Assembly (NCBI GenBank): GCA_004114245.1
Contig: QZWS01000129.1
Location: forward strand, 1 to 23,279
DNA from: Zoopage sp. CT-All
Lineage: Eukaryota; Zoopagomycota; Zoopagomycetes; Zoopagales; Zoopagaceae
Length of the DNA: 23,279 nt
Direction: 5' to 3'
In this document: positions 18,234-23,279 of the stretch, piece by piece
How the letters are laid out: every line of letters begins with the position of its first letter
How positions within the stretch are numbered: the stretch's first letter is position 1
Notes under the pieces: generated by a model
What the model was told of the DNA's origin: nothing
Databases searched by the model: none
Seen by the model: only the letters and a program-made list of their open reading frames with translations
Made by a program: the position numbers and the translations under genes

Positions 18234-20875
18234 CTACGCGTCCTGAACAACGGCAGTTTCCGACTGGACTGCCCCACTTTCCGTCGCTGCGTCGTCACTG
18301 ACGGCCTCAACAACGCTATCCGTGGGAGTGCTCACGGCCACAGCGGTTTCGCAGTCTTGTTTCTCTGCGGAAATTTGGTCATGTTCAGCATCAACAGTGT
18401 CCGCAATTGTTTCCAAGGGAGATCCACATTGCACCGCTGTTGCCTCGATGTCCTTGTCTTTGTTCTCGGCGGCACCAACCACCTCGGCGGCACCAACCAC
18501 CACGACGGACTCACGAGACGCCAACTCGACAACATCCTCCCTGGAATTGCATTCGTTGGTCAGCGGCGTGATAGCCTCAAGATTATCACTCGATTCCGTT
18601 TCACTATCAGCAACAGGAACACTTGGTCGTGATATATCTGCTTCAACTAGCACTATTTGCTCGTCAGGGATGTTCTCCACTTCAGCGGCCTCGTGGGAGC
18701 TCTCAACAGATGCGCTTGTCTCGATGATTTTGCTCGATTCGGCTGGTGGCATGTCATCGGCGGTGTTAGCGACGGGGGCCGCGGATTGGCTTTCCTCAGT
18801 TACTTGTGCTGGAGTTGAGTTCACATCATCGCTCGCCTGTTCATCGCTCGCCTGTTCTTCCTCGCCGCTTGAAGAGCTACACTCGGCCTTTTTCTCAACC
18901 AAAGTTTCACTTGGCTCGGCTGGTATTGGGGCTACAACTGCAGCTGCTTCAACCTCTTCGTCACTCGAGCTACTACTGGATGAACTGTTTCCTTCGATGT
19001 CTCTGGCTGCGTCCTGTGACTGAACCTGCACCGTTGAATCTTCCACGAGGTCCACATTTGAGCATGTGCTAGATGTATCGTGGACACCTCTTGGATTCTG
19101 CTCAGGTGCATCCAACCCATGGCCGCTATCAACGGGCTGGTGGTCGGCAACGTCCATGCCTTCCGGTTCGGCCACACGAGTGACGTCTTCAATCAATGGG
19201 CCAGCGTATTCGGCGAGAATGGGCTCATCGACTTGCATGCGTCGCTCCACGTCCTTGACGACTTCCTCGTCAGGCCGAACAAGGTCAGCAAACATCGCCA
19301 CGCTGTCTAGCCAATCGGCGGATTCCGGGCGTTCTCCAAACATGGAAGAACGGATAGAGTCATCGCCATCCCAGTTCTCGAGAGCGTACGGAAACAGATC
19401 CTCCTCCGTGGGTTCCTCGCCAACCTCATCAGCGACTGCGGCGCCCTCTGTCTGTTCTGGTTGCTCCTCTTCGTCAATTACCTCCCCCGTCAGCGTCTTG
19501 CGGAACCCATCCGCCCAATCGGCAATATCTTCGAATACAGAGGCTTTGCGCACATCCTTTACACCATCTTCGCCACTTTTGACCGAGCTTGCACTGGTTT
19601 GCTTGGCGCCAGGCACCGCCAATGAATCCTGCATCGCATCGTCGCCAACCACGGACTTTACAATGGCATTTCCCCACGATCCAAATATGCTTCCTGATCG
19701 CATGCGGGCCGACGAAGCCTCGGACGAAGCCAATTCACGATGCGATGGTGACGGAGAGAGGGCCTGGTTGTTTCCAGACCTGATCGAGCCCCGGCTGCGC
19801 AGGCTGGCGCCGGACTCGTACTTCTCAACGACGTACGCGAAGGCCGATCGATTGAGCTCAGTTTTTCGCGCAATCAGCGCTTCGGTCCACTCCCAGACGT
19901 GCTTTCGCACGTCCATATCCTTGGCTGGGGCAAACGTGACCTCATCGATGCCGCCGTATGGTACAATGTACCCGCCGTGCACGCCGGACAACTCCAGTGC
20001 CTCGTCCGATGCGACCGCCCACAGCGTGGTCAGCACTCCCTTGCCAGGCTCTACGCCCATCAGCGTTGCACTCACATCCATGAATGCGCGCGAGAACCAC
20101 GACGTGGTCACCTCTGTGTGCCGATTCAGCTGCGTTTGCTTGACGATGCCGGGGTTGACCACCGTCACGATGATTTTTGCGGGATTCAATCGCTGGGCCC
20201 AGGCACAGGCGTCGTGGTAGGCCGCAAGCTTGGACTGGTTGTAGCGTGTCATGGCGACGTAGTCCCTGGGGTCCTGCAGGGTCTCGAGATCCAAGGGAGG
20301 GAGGGAGTCGACGCGCAAATGGGCGTCGCATGCCGTGAACACGATGCGCGATGTCGTAGCCTGCCGAAGGTGCGGAAGGAGGAGCGAGGTGAGGAAATGG
20401 GCGCCGACATGGTTAACAGCCAGGTGCATTTCCACGTCGTCGGCGGACAGGGCGAACGGCGCCGCCATGATCCCGGCATTATTGACGCTGGAAATAGCGT
20501 GAGCAGACACATGGTTGCGAACGGGTCGACGTACAGCGCGTGGAGAGGCAGCCTCCGCGCAGCAAACGCATTGGCGGCGTCGCGAATGCTGGCCAGACTG
20601 GCCAAATCCAGCACCAGCAGCTCCACGGCCGCGCTGCCCGTTTCCCTGCGAATTTTCTCCACTGCGTCGTGGCCTTTTGCGGGATCTCAGCATGCGCAGA
20701 ACACGTGTGCATGGCGGCGGGCGAGTTCGAGGGCGACGTGGAACCCGATGCCGCAGTTTGCGCCCGTGACGATGGCGACCTAGCTCGAGCATAACCCTGC
20801 TAACCAGGGGAATGTTGCGGTGCACTGTACCTTCCCAGAGAGGTCCGGAACATCCTCCACCGAATTGAATGGCAT
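18234..20875 (-). CDS. Short-chain dehydrogenase with long acidic tail; frame broken by TGA at codon 46
   Basis: Exons 20831-20875, 20535-20779 and 18234-20487 (introns 51 and 47 nt) sum to 2544 nt, or 847 residues if the stop is ignored. The Rossmann motif TGANCGIG spans residues 20-27. NNAG is at 99-102, N122 and YNQSK (Y179, K183) supply three of the four catalytic residues, and VVNPGIV follows. The layout resembles the retinol-dehydrogenase/WWOX-like SDRs. The usual catalytic serine before the AH motif is replaced: FTACDAH where family members have SS.AH. TGA at 20687-20689 stands where the family has arginine (ACxDPAKG). Past about residue 330 there is a ~500-residue acidic, serine-rich tail without domains. 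The long open frame antisense at 19066-20220 is a shadow. It may be a recent pseudogene, an allele, or a sequence error. Confidence 0.8.
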
Positions 20876-21102
20876 GCGACGGGTGGCGGGAGTTGGGCGG
20901 GATGAGGATTAGGGGGGTGAGACGGCGCCCAGCGGAGATAAACGGGGTGGTGGCTGCATTGCTCTCTTTGACCTGCTCGTGGTGTAATAGGGCATGAAAT
21001 AGTATAACAGTGTTGCCTCTCTTATATTTATTGCTTGCGTAAGACTTTACCTTGGTCCCTTTACCCTGGACAAGCCAAGGTAAGACCATTTTCCCCATTT
21101 AA
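20876..21102. other. Dehydrogenase upstream region and 5S 3' flank
   Basis: No gene is seen. An inverted repeat TTACCTTGG (21047-21055) and CCAAGGTAA (21075-21083) could form a 9-bp stem with a 19-nt loop. It lies just beyond the 5S gene. The dehydrogenase promoter presumably overlaps this stretch. Confidence 0.35.
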
Positions 21103-21104
21103 AA
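21101..21104 (-). terminator. Pol III terminator of the 5S gene
   Basis: Four T residues on the minus strand follow directly after the 3' CGTAG of the 5S RNA. A run of four or more T is the RNA polymerase III termination signal. Confidence 0.7.
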
Positions 21105-21220
21105 CTACGACACCACGTATTCCCATGTCGTCCCCGACCATAGTACTGACGTGGCTGTCACTGGCTTAACTTCGCAGATCGGACGGGATGCGGTGCTTCT
21201 CAGTGCATGTGGCCGTAGTT
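21103..21220 (-). rRNA. 5S ribosomal RNA (118 nt)
   Basis: The minus strand reads like a fungal 5S RNA from end to end: AACTACGGCCAC at the 5' end, the highly conserved CACCGCATCCCGTCCGATCT, GAAGTTAAGCCAGTG (internal A-box region), AGTACTATGGTCGGGGACGA and ATGGGAATACGTGGTG (C-box region), ending CGTAGTT. The two ends pair to form helix I (AACUACG with CGUAGUU). Length is 118 nt, normal for 5S. It is transcribed by Pol III with TFIIIA using the internal control region. It stands alone, away from any rDNA unit, as is common for dispersed fungal 5S genes. All core blocks look intact, so it is probably functional. Confidence 0.93.
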
Positions 21221-21232
21221 GTATGAAGCTCG

Positions 21233-21789
21233 GTTGCAATGCATACTATTCCATGGCAAGAATTAAGGCAAAAAAATCACCTGGTCTATTTTTCTGCATC
21301 ATCTACTGATGACTGCCATAGATGCTTGCATTTCTTTGCTTGAATATCTATCTATATGTCTGGAAGTCATTTGCCACTTGGGAGGAGATTTCAGTATGCT
21401 ACTCTACAATTGATTCTTGAGATAGACTTCTATAATAGGTGGTGTAAGATGGTATTATATTATCCAAGTTTTATTGCACATGCCTGGACACAACATCTAT
21501 TTTGGCTAATTAACTCATCATCTGAAAATTGGATATCTTCAGCTCACTCCAATATGCCATTATTTATAATTTTGAACTCATTGGCTTGCTCCAGCATTGA
21601 CTGTGCTATTGTTTAGTGGCTAATGTAATCATCAATATCTGAACAGAAGTGAAGTCTTTTGAACACAGTCAACACATTTCATTCTTAACTGCTATGTCTT
21701 AGCTCCAGCAGAATGCACTCCATCTCTACTTTTTACCTTCAAATGCATCAAATTTATCCATCCTTTCTTTAAGCTCTGCATTAGCTTTC
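21233..21789. other. CpG-free AT-rich tract (557 bp)
   Basis: No CG dinucleotide occurs between 21233 and 21789, although the 5S gene just to the left has many. No gene is supported in 21221-21725; an open frame at 21356-21616 has no features. The tract runs into the 3' end of the secreted-protein gene. It looks like silenced, deaminated repeat DNA. Confidence 0.6.
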
Positions 21790-22217
21790 CGAAAATCATC
21801 GCCGGTGGTCCACTTTTGTTTAGACTCCGCCGGACGCTGATATTCCGTTGGACGCTGATAAGGAGTCTTCTTTGCCTGCCAATGCTCCTGCTGATATGGA
21901 CGTTTCAGGATTGGAGTCCAATACGGATATTGATTAGGCTGGATTGGAACCTCATGACAATGTGGGCATGGATCTGTTGGATGCCCCTCTGCAATTTGCA
22001 CATTGGACATAAATTTGTCAAGATAAATCTTTGCCTTTTCCTCAGGACTGCCAACCTCAGCATTTTCAAAACGCTTAGGCATCTTCCAATGATTTGGGGT
22101 AGGTTGGACAGACTTATCTGGATTGCCCTGGAGGTCAGGATGGTTGCTTGCATGGGCTGGAGCAGTAGCGCAGGCAACAGTGAGAGCAATGAGCACAATG
22201 GATGAACGGAAGAGCAT
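21726..22217 (-). CDS. Small secreted protein, unrecognised
   Basis: Intronless frame of 163 residues from the ATG at 22217, which has a good context (ATCAACATG). The first ~23 residues, MLFRSSIVLIALTVACATA then PAHA, form a classical signal peptide with a cleavage site after AHA. The mature part is hydrophilic, rich in proline, glutamine and lysine, with a single CPHCH motif, a tandem YQRP repeat (YQRPTEYQRPAE) and a lysine/glutamate-rich C-terminal helix ending FEGKK. No enzyme domain is seen. Size, secretion signal and isolation in CpG-poor repeat-like DNA recall effector-type genes, but this is inference. Inside the gene CpG dinucleotides are kept while both flanks have lost them. Confidence 0.62.
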   Translation of the reverse strand: MLFRSSIVLIALTVACATAPAHASNHPDLQGNPDKSVQPTPNHWKMPKRFENAEVGSPEEKAKIYLDKFMSNVQIAEGHPTDPCPHCHEVPIQPNQYPYWTPILKRPYQQEHWQAKKTPYQRPTEYQRPAESKQKWTTGDDFRKANAELKERMDKFDAFEGKK

Positions 22218-23279
22218 GTTGATGATGGTTTGTTTGTTTGAGAGTTGCTGTGTGTGGGTGGATGTGCGCAGTGCTGGGGTGCAGCTGGGGGAGGGGGAGA
22301 AAAGAGACTGCAATTATTTGGTTTGCAAACCGGGCCGTAATTGCCAGGGGTGATTAGTAATTGATGACTGGCTTTCTAAATTGGGCACAGCAAGGAAGTC
22401 GCCACAAGGGTTTTGTGTACAGTGCATTCTGTGAACAAGGAAACTCTGGCATTAAATAGCAAGCTCCCAGATCACCTACTAATTATTACTTTCCTTAAAC
22501 TTCTTACCTGCTTCCATACCAATAGGGGAGTTATGTCTAAGGCACCCCATTATTAACTTCATATACTTTCTGCTATTCTGATGAGCTATATTTATTTATT
22601 AAAATAGTATTACTATTGTGTGTAGTTGTATGAGGAGTAGATGCCAGCTGGTGCTAGGCTTCAGATGTGGGTTGGGAGAATGTCCTGTGGAATGAGATAT
22701 CTATTTGTCAGACTTGGCATATACACATTTCTTTTATACTACTTTAAGACCTTTTAGAACATTCTAGAAGGTTCCATACAACAATTACTTTAAATCTGCA
22801 TATTCTGCTAACTTTATTACAATCCAGTAATATAATAGCTGTATTGCACATGTTGTCATACCCACCCCAGGGTAGGAGGACCCGGGGGCAGGATAGGATG
22901 TCAATGGTGCTGTGGGGGGCGGGTGAACTTGTGTTGATATACAAGAAAAACATCAGACTGCTTCTACCAGGGGTATAATCATGACACATGTCAGTGAGAA
23001 GCTTTTTTACCTTATAAATAAATTGCATTTTACTAACCCAGTACCTCTCTCCTTTTATACTGGGACCTGTAATAGCTAGTTAGAAGTTTTAATTATTATG
23101 TTTAAAATTCTAGCTATATAAGCCAGCTTAAGCAATCTTATTTTGTATAAAAATGCAGATTGCATCCTACATTCAGTGATTAGCAATAAAATTAAAGCAG
23201 GTTCCACTACTTTGTATTTGGTAATTGTTATACTCGTGGATGTGAAAGGGACTTGGGCAGGAATACGATGGAAGTCTAT
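22218..23279. other. Gene-free AT-rich right flank
   Basis: No gene is supported. CpG is absent from 22402-22882 and from 22922-23233. A GC-rich patch at 22861-22925 (with CCCGGGGGC) followed by a TATAAATAAATTGC box near 23015 might be a fragment of an LTR, but no matching repeat lies in the window to test this. The first ~110 bp upstream of the secreted-protein gene are purine-rich (GGGGGAGGGGGAG) and probably its promoter. Confidence 0.4.

Noticed and set aside
19066-20220. Long open frame (384 codons) on the plus strand opposite the dehydrogenase
   Set aside because: Serine/threonine-rich shadow of the antisense coding frame, with no domain and no splice or start support.
20488-21098. Upstream part of the 954-codon frame that runs into the dehydrogenase
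   Set aside because: It reads through an intron and the wrong frame of exon 2; the SDR motifs appear only with exons 20831-20875 and 20535-20779.
22744-23028. Small minus-strand open frame and a possible LTR fragment
   Set aside because: No recognisable retroelement motif and no second copy in the window; kept only as a remark on the flank.
1-23279. CRISPR arrays, bacterial operons, tRNA genes
   Set aside because: No regularly spaced repeats, no Shine-Dalgarno-led operons and no cloverleaf sequence were noticed; the window is eukaryotic.

Overview
The window is nuclear DNA of a filamentous or yeast-like fungus. The evidence is the gene content (Mrc1/claspin, Rpc31, Sec20, PIG-Y, an Rxt3-type protein), many very short spliceosomal introns (mostly 43-52 nt, with GT...AG ends and a CTRAY-like branch site near the 3' end), and a solitary dispersed 5S rRNA gene. 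I cannot name the species. Short dense introns, a 5S sequence resembling basidiomycete 5S, and repeat islands that have lost CpG all suit a basidiomycete, but an early-diverging fungus is possible.

Left part (1-4150). A large imperfect palindrome, about 970 bp per arm around a ~700 bp spacer, carries two divergently oriented copies of one unrecognised four-exon gene. Both copies remain open through identical splice positions. To its right lie 1316 bp (2832-4147) without a single CpG, which suggests methylated and deaminated repeat DNA.

Central part (4370-20880) is a dense housekeeping block with more than one divergent or convergent pair: PIG-Y (+), RPC31 (-), a mitochondrial PPR-like protein (+), SEC20 (-), a small mariner-type MITE, MRC1 (-, 11 exons), an RRM plus WD40 protein (-), an Rxt3 histone-deacetylase subunit (+), and a short-chain dehydrogenase with a very long acidic tail (-). 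Gaps between genes are tiny: 24 bp between the PPR and SEC20 stops, 45 bp between the RPC31 and PPR ATGs, about 67 bp between the RRM-WD40 and Rxt3 ATGs. The dehydrogenase frame is broken by one TGA where an arginine is expected.

Right part (20880-23279). A complete 5S rRNA gene (-) and one small secreted-protein gene (-) sit in AT-rich DNA that is again almost free of CpG outside those genes.

All multi-exon models were built by hand. For each, the summed exon lengths are divisible by three and the junctions restore family motifs. Roles are otherwise unrelated housekeeping functions (GPI synthesis, Pol III transcription, mitochondrial RNA handling, Golgi-ER retrograde fusion, replication checkpoint, chromatin); nothing shows that they form one pathway.
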